Of a stretch of 36,837 nucleotides of DNA, positions 25,451-34,949 are shown piece by piece. Under the pieces are notes generated by a model. It ran no database searches, was not told where the DNA came from, and saw only the letters and a list, made by a program, of their open reading frames with translations. A program made the position numbers and the translations under genes. Each line of letters starts with the position of its first letter. The first letter of the stretch is position 1. The DNA comes from Streptomyces armeniacus (lineage in GTDB: Bacteria; Actinomycetota; Actinomycetes; Streptomycetales; Streptomycetaceae). Where the stretch lies: positions 7,995,249 to 8,032,085 of the forward strand of contig NZ_CP031320.1 of NCBI RefSeq assembly GCF_003355155.1. The letters run 5' to 3'.

Positions 25451-26221
25451 ATGGCATCTGACAGCCGCACCAGCCGTCCACCCCGGACCAGCGTGTGGCT
25501 GGAGGACCGCCCGGCGCCCCGGCGCCGGGCGGCCGGGCGCGGCACGGAGCAGGAGCCGCACGGCCTGGACCGCGAGCGGATCACGGAGGCGGCCGTACGG
25601 CTGCTCGACGCGGAAGGGCTGGCGAAGTTCTCCATGCGCCGGCTGGCCGCCGAGCTGGGGGTCACGGCGATGTCCGTGTACTGGTACGTGGACAGCAAGG
25701 ACGACCTGCTCGAACTCGCCCTGGACTCGGTCATGGGCGAGATCGCCCTGCCGGACGCGGCGGACGAGGACACCAGCTGGCAGGACCAGTTGCGGCAGCT
25801 GGCCGGCGCGTACCGCTCGGTGTTCAACCACCACCCCTGGCTGTCCCAGATGATGGGCACCTACATCAACGTCGGGCCGCGGTCGATGGAGTTCGCGGAG
25901 GCCGCCCAGCGCGTGATGCTGCGCGCGGGGCTGCCGGGGCCGCTGCTGTCGGGCGCGCTGTCGGCGCTGTTCCAGTTCGTGTTCGGCTTCGCCACCGTCG
26001 AGACGAACTGGAACAGCCGCCGTGAGGAGGCCGGGCTCACCTCGGACGAGTTCTTCAGCGCCGTCCACGCCAAGGTGCGGACCAGACCGGAGTACGAGGA
26101 CTCGCTGCAGCTGATGGCCGAACGGGGCGGTGACACGGTCGAGGAGATGCGCGACCGGGACTTCGCCACCGCCCTGGACTGCGTCATCGCGGGCATCGAG
26201 GCCATGCGCCCGCGCCCGTAG
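25451..26221 (+). CDS. TetR/AcrR-family repressor (TetR_C type)
   Basis: ATG 25451 has AAGGAG nine bases upstream. After a basic N-terminal tail of ~40 residues comes the TetR helix-turn-helix (ITEAAVRLLDAEGLAKFSMRRLAAELGVTAMSVYWYVDSKDDLLELAL). The C-terminal ligand domain is of the tetracycline-repressor type (YRSVFNHHPWLSQMM, FQFVFGFATVETNW). Total length is 256 residues. Such regulators usually control an adjacent drug-efflux or oxidoreductase gene, but none is next to it here because the left end is a join and the right neighbour is a SARP. Confidence 0.9.
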   Translation: MASDSRTSRPPRTSVWLEDRPAPRRRAAGRGTEQEPHGLDRERITEAAVRLLDAEGLAKFSMRRLAAELGVTAMSVYWYVDSKDDLLELALDSVMGEIALPDAADEDTSWQDQLRQLAGAYRSVFNHHPWLSQMMGTYINVGPRSMEFAEAAQRVMLRAGLPGPLLSGALSALFQFVFGFATVETNWNSRREEAGLTSDEFFSAVHAKVRTRPEYEDSLQLMAERGGDTVEEMRDRDFATALDCVIAGIEAMRPRP

Positions 26222-26281
26222 GACTGCTCCCGCACCCGGTATGTTTTCGCACGGAGCGCGATCACATGATCAGGGGGAAGC

Positions 26282-27166
26282 ATGCGATTTCGGATCCTGG
26301 GCCCTGTCGAGGTCTTCGACGGGTCGGAGTGGCGTGGAATCAGCGCTGCGAAGTGGCGAATGCTGCTCGTGGTGTTGCTGCTCAACCCGAGCCGCATCGT
26401 GTCGGTGGACCGGCTCGCGGAGGAACTGTGGGGAGAGGTTCGGCCGAGGACGGCGCCCAATCTCGTCCACGGCTATGTGGCCCGATTACGCGCGTTGCTG
26501 AACGACCGGGACGGGCAGCTGCTCGTAACCCGTTCCCCCGGCTATCAGTTGCTGGTCGGTCACGGTGACATCGATGCCGACCGTTTCGCCTCGCTCGCCG
26601 AACGCGGGAGTGCCGCGTTCCGCGCCCGTCATCCGGTGCAGGCACTGTCCCTGCTGGACGAGGCGCTGGCGCTGTGGCGGGGCCCGTCGCTGGCCGACGT
26701 TCCGCCGACCTCGCTGGTGCAGACCGAGTCGGGCCGCCTCGAGGAGCAGTGGCTGGCGGCCACGGAGACACGGATCGACGCCGGACTCGCGTGCGCCCGG
26801 CACGACGAGGTGGTCGCCGACTTACAGGTGCTCGTCAACGAGCATCCGCTCCGCGAAGGACTGTGGCTCCGGCTCATGCTGGCCCTGTACCGGTGCGGCC
26901 GCCAGGCGGAGGCGCTCGCCGCCTACCGCAGGGTCCACGGGGTGCTGAGCACCGAACTCGGCATCGAACCGTCCGCTCAACTGCGCGAGCTGCACTCGGT
27001 CGTGCTCGCCGGCGGCACCGCGGACCCGGGGTTCCCCGCCCCGGAGCCCGGCGATCCGCAGTGGCCGGCGCCGACCGGCCCGTACGCACAGCAATGGCAC
27101 GCGCTGATGGCCACCGTGCCCGGCTACACCCCGGTCGCGAAAAGCGTGATCGAGATCCTCGCGGCG
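26282..27166 (+). CDS. SARP-family transcriptional activator, possibly 3' truncated
   Basis: ATG 26282 has AGGGGGAAG six bases upstream. The N-terminal OmpR-like winged helix (RFRILGPVEVFDGSEWRGISAAKWRMLLVVLLL, then VSVDRLAEELWGE and PNLVHGYVARLRALL) is followed by the bacterial transcriptional activation domain (LDEALALWRGPSLADV to LGIEPSAQLRELHSVVL). About 295 residues are in frame before unrelated minus-strand NRPS sequence begins near 27166. A short Pro-rich tail reaches the join, so the true end may be lost. SARPs activate antibiotic gene clusters by binding direct repeats. The neighbouring NRPS cannot be assumed to be its target because of the join. Confidence 0.88.
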
Positions 27167-29200
27167 CCACCAGCGACTCCGGCCCCACACCACGCCCCGC
27201 CAGCAACCAAGCCAACCGCCCCGCACGCGCGTCCACTTCCGCATACGAGAGAACGCGACCGCCGCACACCACGGCAGTCGCCTCCGGGGCACGGCGTACC
27301 CGCTCCTCGAACAGGCCGAGCAGGTCGGCGCCGTCCACGTCGGCCTCCGGGCCGTGGCCTGCCGCGAGCAGTTCGGCGCGTTCGGCGGTGGAGAGCACCG
27401 GCACCTCGGCCACGGGCCGGTCCGGGTCGGCGGTCATGGCTTCGAGGACCCGGACCAGGCGGTCCGCGAGCGTCTCGACGGTGGCGCGGTCGAACAGCTC
27501 GGTGGCGTACTCGATCACACCGCGCACGCCCGCGCCCGTACCGTCGGCGTGCCGCTGCTCGGCGAAGGCGAACGACAGGTCGAACCGCGCGGTCCCGGTG
27601 CGCACCTCCAGGAACTCCCCGGCGCCGGGGAACTCCGGCCGTCCGCCCGTTCCGGTGGCGTCCGCGTTGTGGAACGCCAGCAGCACCTGGAACAGCGGGT
27701 TCCGGGACTGGGAACGCGCCGGGTTCACCGCTTCCACCAGCCGCTCGAACGGCACGTGCTGGTTCTCGTACGCGGCGAGGTCGGTCTCCCGTACGCGGGC
27801 GACGAGTTCGCGCACGGTGGGGGCGCCGGACAGGTCGGTGCGCAGCACGAGGGTGTTGACGAAGAGGCCCACCAGGTCCTCGAGCGCGTCGTCGGTGCGT
27901 CCGGCGATGGGCGCGCCGACGGGGATGTCCGCGCCCGCGCCCAGCCGGTGCAGCAGGATCGCCACCGCGGCCTGGGCCAGCATGAACTGGCTGGAGCGCG
28001 TCTCACGGGCCAGCCCGGCGAGCGCGGCGCGCAGTTCCTCCGGGAGGTCGAACGTCACGCTGTCGCCCTGGTGGGACGCGGCCTGCGGGCGCGGACGGTC
28101 GGTGGGGAGGGCCAGTTCCTCCGGTATGCCGTGCAGGGCTTGCCGCCAGTGGTCGAGCTGCCCGGCCAGCGCGGTGCCCGGCTCCTCCGCCGAGCCGAGC
28201 GCCTCGCGCTGCCAGAGCGCGTAGTCGGCGTACTGCACGGGCAGCGGACGCCACTCCGGCGGCCGGTCCGCGCACCGCGCGGTGTACGCCTGGGCGAGGT
28301 CCGCCAGCAGCGGTCGCAGCGACCAGCCGTCCCCGGCGATGTGGTGCAGGACGAGCAGCAGTACGTGCTCGGACTCGGACAGCGAGAACACCCAGGCGCG
28401 CAGGGGGAGTTCGGCGGCCAGGTCGAAGGCGTACCGGGTGGCGCGCTCCAATTCGCCGTCCAGCGTGTCCGGCCGTACGGCGGTCCACTCGACGGTGCCG
28501 CGCGCCGCGTCCCGGCCGAGGACCACCTGCCGGGCGCCGTCGGCGTCCTCGGTGAAGACGGTGCGCAGGCTCTCGTGCCGGGCGAGCACGTCGTTGAGCG
28601 CCTGGTCGAGGGCGGGGCGCCGGAGCGGCCCGGTGACGCGCAGCGCGACGGGGATGTTGTACGTGGCGCCGGGCCCTTCGAGCTGGTGCAGGAACCACAG
28701 GCGCTGCTGCGCGAAGGACAGCGGCACGCGTTCGCCGCGGTCCTGTACGGGCGCGAGCCGGGCGCCCGTACCGGCTGCGGCGGAGGCGCGTTTGGCCAGT
28801 CCCGCCACGGTCGGTGCCTCGAACAGCTCGCGTACGGAGACGTCGAGCCCCAGCGTCGAACGGATGCGGCTGATCAGCTTGGTGGCGAGCAGCGAGTGGC
28901 CGCCGGCGGCGAAGAAGTCGTCGTCGATGCTCCACTCGGGCACGCCAAGGATCTCCCCGAACAGCCCGCACAGGACCTCCTCGACGGGCCCGCGCGGGGC
29001 GCGTCCGCGGCTGCGCGGATCGAGGTCGGGTTCGGGGAGGGCGTGGCGGTCGAGTTTGCCGGTCGTGGTCAGCGGCAGCGCATCCAGCGCCACGAACGCG
29101 GCGGGCACCATGTACTCCGGCAGCCGGGCCGCCAGATACGCCCGCGCCGTCGGGCACGCGGGTCGGAGGAGGGAGTCCGTCGTGAGGGGCAGCGTCGGCA
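27167..29200 (-). CDS. NRPS fragment 3: A-domain end, PCP, C domain, next A-domain start
   Basis: Read on the minus strand it begins in the C-terminal subdomain of an adenylation domain ([25 protein letters not shown], with the catalytic A10 Lys). The carrier protein follows with the phosphopantetheine Ser in [17 protein letters not shown] full LCL-like condensation domain comes next ([24 protein letters not shown], the active motif [13 protein letters not shown], and [19 protein letters not shown]). The next A domain starts ([27 protein letters not shown]) but ends after ~40 residues at the SARP join. No adenylation core or specificity residues are present. Confidence 0.92.
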
Positions 29201-29344
29201 CGAGGGGTGTCGGGGCGGCGTCGCCGTGGGCGAGGCGCGGGGGGGCGAGGCGGGTGGCGGTGGCGTCGGGTTAGGCGTGGTGGGCGGTCTGGCGCTGGGA
29301 GAGGAGGGCGGTGTCGTACGGGGCGGGGCGGGTGCGGGCTGCGC
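29201..29344. other. Junction zone between two NRPS fragments
   Basis: In this ~145-bp stretch neither NRPS frame can be followed. It is rich in short G runs (about 29230-29237) and GGCGG repeats, and stops appear in all plausible NRPS frames. It replaces the adenylation core expected between the two fragments. Confidence 0.6.
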
Positions 29345-31114
29345 AGGTGCGGCGGCGCCCGCCGTGAGCCGGTGGCGTTCGGCGGCGTCGAGGACGTCCG
29401 TCTCGTGCAGCGGCCGGTCGGCGTCGGCGGCGAAGCTCTGCAGTACGCGGGTGAGCCGGGCCGTCCAGTCCTGTGCCGTCTCGCGCGTGTACAGGTCGGT
29501 GCTGTACTCCACGACGCAGCCGATGCCCGCCGGGCTGCCGTCGGCGGCGCGCCGCTCGGTCAGGTTGAAGACGGCGTCGACGCGGGAGACGCCGGTGCCG
29601 ACGGGATGTCCGGAGACGCGCAGCGCGGGCATCTCCTCGACGGCGGCCACGGCGTCCCGCGTGTCGGTGTTGTTGAACGCCAGCATGACCTGGAACAGCG
29701 GGTGCCTGCCCAGCGAGCGCTCCGGGTTCAGCGCCTCGACCAGCCGCTCGAACGGCACGTCCTGATGGGCGTACGCGGCAAGCCCGTTCTCCCGTACGCG
29801 CTCCAGGAGTTGCCGCACCGTGGGCCGCCCGGACAGGTCGGTGCGCAGCACCAGCGTGTTCACGAACAGCCCGACGAGGTCCTCCGCGGCGTCGTCCGTA
29901 CGGCCGGCGATCGGCGACCCGAGGGGGATGTCCGTACCGGCGCCCATCCGGTGCAGCAGGGTGGCCAGGGCCGCCTGGAGAACCATGAACACGCTGGTGC
30001 CGGTGTCGCGCGCCAGCGCGGCCAGCCGGGCGTGCAGTTCGGCGGGGAGGTCGGCGGTAAGCGTGTCGCCCGCGTACGAGGCGGTCGCGGGGCGCGGCCG
30101 GTCGGCGGGGAACGTGGCCTCCTCCGGCAGCCCGTCCAGCGCACCGGCCCAGTGGGCGAGTTGACGCGAGAGCAGGCTGGACGGGTCGTCCGCCGCGCCG
30201 AGGGCGGCGCGCTGCCACAGCACGTGGTCGGCGTAGTGCACGGGCAGCGGCTGCCACTCCGGGGCGCGGCCCGAGCACCGCGTCCGGTACGCCTGGGCGA
30301 GATCGCGGGTCAGCGGGCCGAGCGACCAGCCGTCGCCCGCGATGTGGTGGACGAGCAGCAGCAGGACGGCCTCCGTCTCCGACAGCCGGAGCAGCGTGGC
30401 CCGCAGGGGCGTCTCGCGGCTGAGGTCGAAGCTGTACCGGGCGGCCTCCCGTACGTCCTCGTCGAGCCGCTCCTCGGCCGTGGTGGTCCGTACGAGACGG
30501 GGTACGGCGGCGTCCGCGTCCGCGTCGAGCACGCGCTGGCAGGAGCCCTGGTCGTCCTCGTGGTAGGTGGTGCGCAGGACTTCGTGCCTGCGGACGACGT
30601 CGCGCAGCGCGGCCTGAAGCGCCTCCTCGTCCAGATCACCGGAGAGCCGCAGCGCGACGGGGATGTTGTACGTGGCGCTCGGCCCCTCCAACTGGTGCAG
30701 GAACCACAAGCGTTGCTGCGCGAACGACAGCGGCAGCCGCTGCGGGCGCTCGACGGCGGTCAGCCGGGGCCGCGCGTCCTCCGCGTCGGCCAGCGCGCGG
30801 GCGAGGCCCGCGACCGTCGGGGCGTCGAACAGGGCGCGTACGGGGGCCTCGACGCCGAGTGCCGTACGGATGCGGCTGATGAGCCGGGTTGCGAGGAGGG
30901 AGTGGCCGCCGAGGGCGAAGAAGTCGTCGTCGATGCCGATGTCGGTGGCGCCGAGGACCTCGGCGAAGAGGGCGCACAGCACTTCCTCGCGGGGGTTCCT
31001 TGGGGCGCGGCCCTGCGGGGCCGCCGCGTAGTCGGGTGCGGGGAGTGCCCGGGTGTCGGTCTTGCCGTTCGGGGTGAGCGGCAGCGCGTCCAGCTCAACG
31101 AACGCGGCAGGCAT
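29345..31114 (-). CDS. NRPS fragment 2: A-domain end, PCP, C domain
   Basis: The fragment begins at the codon for Met in [18 protein letters not shown]. It has the A10 motif, a carrier protein ([16 protein letters not shown], modified Ser about residue 72) and an LCL-like condensation domain with [24 protein letters not shown], canonical [14 protein letters not shown] and [22 protein letters not shown]. It fades after the C domain at [12 protein letters not shown]. The upstream join at 31114/31115 keeps the reading frame but removes the whole adenylation core: RANRLAWWL is followed directly by MPAAFVE. Confidence 0.92.
30858..31114 (-). repeat. PCP/A-tail repeat, copy 1 (nearly identical to 32757-33013)
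   Basis: This is a 257-bp repeat with only a couple of differences, covering the last adenylation motif and the carrier domain. Its right end is exactly where both NRPS fragments lose their adenylation domains. Confidence 0.9.
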
Positions 31115-33013
31115 CAACCACCACGCCAACCGATTCGCCCGCGCGTTCAACTCCCCATACGACACCGCCACACCATCAACACCCACCACCGCCACCGCAC
31201 CCGGCGACGCCACCACACACCCCTCAAACAACCCCGCGACACACGTCTCCCCGGCGTCCGTACGAGGTCCGGCCGACTGTGCCGCCAGCTGCCGCTGCTC
31301 GTGCTCGCCGAGGACGTCGACGGCCGAGGCGGGGGTGTCGAGATCTGCCGCGAACGCCTCCAGTACGCAGACGTAGCGCCGGGCGAGCGCTTCGACGGTC
31401 GCGCGATCGAAGAGGTCCGTGCCGTACTCGAAGGCCGCGCTCAGGCCCGCTTCGTCGGCGCCCGTTTCCTTCACGCCGAGCATCAGGTCGAAGCGGGCGT
31501 GGTCGAACGGAACGGGCTGCCTCTCCGCGCTCAGCCCGGCGAACCCGAGGACATCCGGTCCGCCGCTCGCGCTGTCGAAGGTCAGCATGGTCTGGAACAG
31601 CGGGTGCCGGGACAGGGAACGCTCGGGGTTGAGCACCTCGACCAGCCGCTCGAAGGGGATGTCCTGGTGCGCGTAGGCGGCGAGGTCCGTCTCCCGTACG
31701 CGGTCGAGGAGTTCGCGGAGTGTCGGGTTCCCGTCGAGGTCGGTGCGGAGCACCAGGGTGTTCGCGAAGAAGCCGACGACGTCGTCCGTGGCCTCGTCGG
31801 TGCGGCCCGCGACCGGTGCGCCGATGGGGATGTCCGTACCGGCGCCCATCCGGTGCAGCAGCGTGGCCAGCCCGGCCTGGAGCACCATGAACAGCGTCGA
31901 ACCCGTGCCGCGCGCCACGGACTTCAGCCGCCCGTGCAGCTCGGCGGGCACCTCGAAGCGGACACGGTCACCGGCGTACGAGGCCACGGCGGGCCGTACG
32001 CGATCGGCGGGCAGCGGCAGCTCCTCGGGCAGGTCACGGAGTGCCGAGGTCCAGTAGCCCAGCTGCCGTGCGGCGTGGCTGCCGGGGTCGTCGTCGGAGC
32101 CGAGGATGTCGTGCTGCCACAGGGCGTAGTCCGCGTACTGCACCGCCGGCGCGTCCTGTGCGGGCTCCCCGCCGGTGCGGCGGGCGGTGTAGTCGGCGGC
32201 GAGGTCCCGGACCAGCAGCTCCAGCGACGTCGCGTCGCCCGCGATGTGGTGCAGCAGCAACAGCAGTACGCACTCGTCGCCGGACACCTCGAACAGCGTG
32301 GCGCGGAACGGGATTTCGGCGCCGAGGTCGTACGTGTGCCGGGCCGCGTGCGCGAGGTCGTCGCCCAGCCGGTCGCCGTTGGTCCGCACGGCGCGGAAGG
32401 GCACGGACACCGCTCCGGCGTCGTGGACGTGCTGGTATGGCCCTTCCTGGTCCTCGTGGTACGTGGTGCGCAGCGACTCGTGGCGCGCGGCCAGGCCGTC
32501 CACGGCGTGCCGGAGCGCGTCCCGGTCGAGCGGCCCGCGCAGGCGCAGCGCCACCGGCATGTTGTACGTGGCGCTGCCGCCCTCCAACTGGTGCAGAAAC
32601 CACAGACGTTGCTGCGCGAACGACAGCGGCAGCCGTTCCGGGCGGTTGCGCGGTGCGGGGGCGGGCCGTGCGTCGGCGCCGTCGCCGTCGAGGCGTCCGG
32701 CGAGTCCGGCGACGGTGGGCGACTCGAACAGGGCGCGTACGGGCACCTCCGCCCGCAGTGCCGTACGGATGCGGCTGATGAGCCGGGTTGCGAGGAGGGA
32801 GTGGCCGCCGAGGGCGAAGAAGTCGTCGTCGATGCCGATGTCGGTGGCGCCGAGGACCTCGGCGAAGAGGGCGCACAGCACCTCTTCGCGGGGGTTCCTT
32901 GGGGCGCGGCCCTGCGGGGCCGCCGCGTAGTCGGGTGCGGGGAGTGCCCGGGTGTCGGTCTTGCCGTTCGGGGTGAGCGGCAGCGCGTCCAGCTCAACGA
33001 ACGCGGCAGGCAT
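31115..33013 (-). CDS. NRPS fragment 1: A-domain end, PCP, C domain with HHIAGDA motif, next A-domain start
   Basis: It starts at the same [13 protein letters not shown] point as fragment 2 and has an identical carrier region (Ser 72 in [10 protein letters not shown]). The condensation domain is complete ([24 protein letters not shown] to [22 protein letters not shown]). Its active-site motif reads [13 protein letters not shown]: both His and the Asp are kept but the usual Gly after Asp is Ala. An A-domain start follows ([26 protein letters not shown]) and stops at 31115. The 31115-31270 part uses noticeably more A/C-ending codons. No thioesterase or epimerase domain is present. Confidence 0.92.
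32757..33013 (-). repeat. PCP/A-tail repeat, copy 2
   Basis: The partner of 30858-31114, offset by exactly 1899 bp (633 codons). The right end at 33013 is again the breakpoint, followed here by adapter-like sequence. Confidence 0.9.
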
Positions 33014-33028
33014 TTGTCCAAGTCCTGT

Positions 33029-33088
33029 GCCACACACGAATGCTCCACCGACCCTCGTGGGGCAGCGTCAGAATGGTATAAGGGACAC
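33029..33088 (+). other. Degraded Nextera adapter, P5 part to mosaic end (artificial join)
   Basis: Bases 33070-33088 match the mosaic end at about 16 of 19 with one insertion and one deletion. Bases 33055-33069 read as the Read 1 extension with one extra base. Before it, CCAC...CGAATGCTCCAC resembles P5 (CCACCGAGATCTACAC). NRPS (-) lies left and PKS (+) right. Confidence 0.88.
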
Positions 33089-34869
33089 CTCCACGCCCAG
33101 ACGGCCGGCACCGCGTCTCCGGCGATCCGCACCACGGCAACCGCGGCCACCGACGAACCCCTCGCCGTCGTCGGCATCGCCTGCCGCTACCCCGGCGGCA
33201 TCACCACACCCCACGACCTCTGGACGCTGCTGGCCGAGGAACGCGACGCCATCGGCCCGTTCCCCGCCAACCGCGGCTGGAACCTAGACGACCTCTACCA
33301 CCCCGACCCGACCCACCCCGGCACCAGCTACACACGCCACGGCGGCTTCCTCCACGACGCCGACCACTTCGACGCCGAATTCTTCGGCATCAACCCCCGC
33401 GAAGCCCTCGCCACCGACCCGCAGCAGCGCCTCCTCCTCGAAACCACCTGGGAGACCCTCGAGAACGCAGGCATCCACCCCGACGCCCTCCGCGGCACCA
33501 ACACCGGTGTCTTCACCGGCGTCATGTACGGCGACTACGGCGGCCGCCTGCAGCAGGCACCCGAAGAACTTGAGGGCTACCTGCGCAGCGGCAGCCACGG
33601 CAGCGTCGCGTCCGGCCGTATCGCGTACACCTTCGGGCTCGAAGGTCCGGCGGTCACGGTGGACACCGCGTGCTCCTCCTCGTTGGTCGCCCTGCACCAG
33701 GCAGGCAGCGCGCTGCGCAGCGGCGAGTGCGATCTCGCCCTGGCCGGGGGCGTGACGGTGATGGCGACGCCGGCGACGTTCATCGAGTTCAGCAGGCAGC
33801 GCGGGCTGGCGGCGGACGGGCGCTGCAAGCCGTTCGCGGGCGCGGCCGACGGCACGGCCTTCTCCGAGGGCGTCGGGATGCTGCTCGTGGAGCGGCTCTC
33901 GGACGCGCGGCGTCGCGGGCATCCGGTGCTGGCGGTCGTACGCGGCTCCGCCGTCAACCAGGACGGCGCCTCGAACGGCCTCACCGCCCCCAACGGGCCC
34001 TCCCAGCAGCGCGTCATCCAGCAGGCACTCGCCAACGCCCAGCTCACGGCACGCGACATCGACGCCGTAGAGGCCCACGGCACGGGCACCACCCTCGGCG
34101 ACCCCATCGAGGCACAGGCACTCCTCGCCACCTACGGGCAGGACCGACCCGCCGAACAGCCCCTCTGGCTCGGCTCCCTGAAGTCCAACATCGGACACAC
34201 ACAGGCCGCGGCAGGCGTCGCGGGCATCATCAAGATGGTCGAGGCCATGCGCCACGGCCAGCTGCCGAAGACCCTGCACGTGGACGAACCGACGCCCCAT
34301 GTCGACTGGGACGCGGGCGCCGTTCAGCTCCTGACCGAACCGAGGCCGTGGCCCGAGGCCGGACGGCCGCGCAGGGCGGCGGTGTCCTCGTTCGGCGTCA
34401 GCGGCACGAACGCACACGTCATCCTCGAAGCAGCCCCCGAGCCAGAGCCGGAACCGCGCGCCACTGCGGCTACCGAGCCCGGCGCGCTGCTCTGGCCGCT
34501 CACGGCCAAGTCGCAACAGGCGCTACGGGACCAGGCCGCGCGTCTGCACGCACACCTGACCACCGCTCCGGACCTGGACCTGTCCGCGGCGGGTCACACC
34601 CTGGCCACCGGCCGCACCCACTTCGAGCACCGGGCCGCGGTCATCGGCCAGGACCGCGACACCTTCCTCACCGGCCTCCAGGCCCTCGCGGAGGGCGGGA
34701 CGGCACCCCAGGTGGTCGCTCCTGGCACTCCGGCGAACGGTACGGGCAAGACGGTGTTCGTCTTCCCCGGCCAGGGCTCGCAATGGCCAGGCATGGCACG
34801 CGAACTCCTCACGAGTTCCCAGGTGTTCGCCCAGCACCTGCACGCCTGCGCCGACGCCCTCGCCCCGCA
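33089..34869 (+). CDS. Modular type I polyketide synthase fragment: KS-AT start
   Basis: It begins in the inter-module linker and the ketosynthase starts at [15 protein letters not shown] (about 33157). Catalytic residues are complete: Cys in DTACSSSL (codon at 33671), His in [12 protein letters not shown] and [13 protein letters not shown]. The domain ends at [18 protein letters not shown] linker with a PEPEPEPR run follows, then the acyltransferase start [14 protein letters not shown]. It stops at base 34869, the same point as the first PKS copy, before the AT active Ser. Close identity to 16671-18853 suggests two modules of the same or a sister PKS. Confidence 0.93.
33923..34258 (+). repeat. 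KS repeat, copy 2
   Basis: The partner of 17910-18245 with a few base differences (for example after CCCAACGG and in the GTAGA(A/G)GCC codon). Confidence 0.9.
34744..34869 (+). repeat. AT-start repeat, copy 2
   Basis: The partner of 18728-18853, 126 bp identical. PKS sequence ends with it. Confidence 0.9.
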
Positions 34870-34879
34870 TTGTGTGTTG

Positions 34880-34949
34880 AGGGGCGCGGCGAGCGGCCGG
34901 GTCTACACGGGAGACCGCGGCGGCAGGGAGAGAGGTGTGTAAGAGACAG
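34880..34949 (+). other. Complete in-register Nextera adapter P5-i5-Read1-mosaic end (artificial join)
   Basis: P5 at 34880-34908 (18 of 29, with GCGGCGA and TCTACAC in exact register), eight index bases 34909-34916, Read 1 extension 34917-34930 (9 of 14) and mosaic end 34931-34949 (17 of 19). Spacing is that of the real adapter, 29+8+14+19. The errors again favour G and C. Confidence 0.97.

Noticed and set aside
26282..33013. SARP regulator next to an NRPS, read as one biosynthetic cluster with its activator
   Set aside because: The SARP frame and the minus-strand NRPS frame meet inside truncated domains near 27166, so they are joined artificially and the regulatory link is not supported.
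27167..34869. Hybrid NRPS-PKS cluster
   Set aside because: An adapter lies between the NRPS and PKS pieces (33029-33088) and they point in opposite directions, so adjacency is not evidence of a hybrid pathway.
29207..34942. A plus-strand open frame of 1911 codons
   Set aside because: Its first two thirds are antisense to the NRPS with unlikely Gly/Arg/Val composition. Only the last part, from about 33089, is a real ketosynthase.
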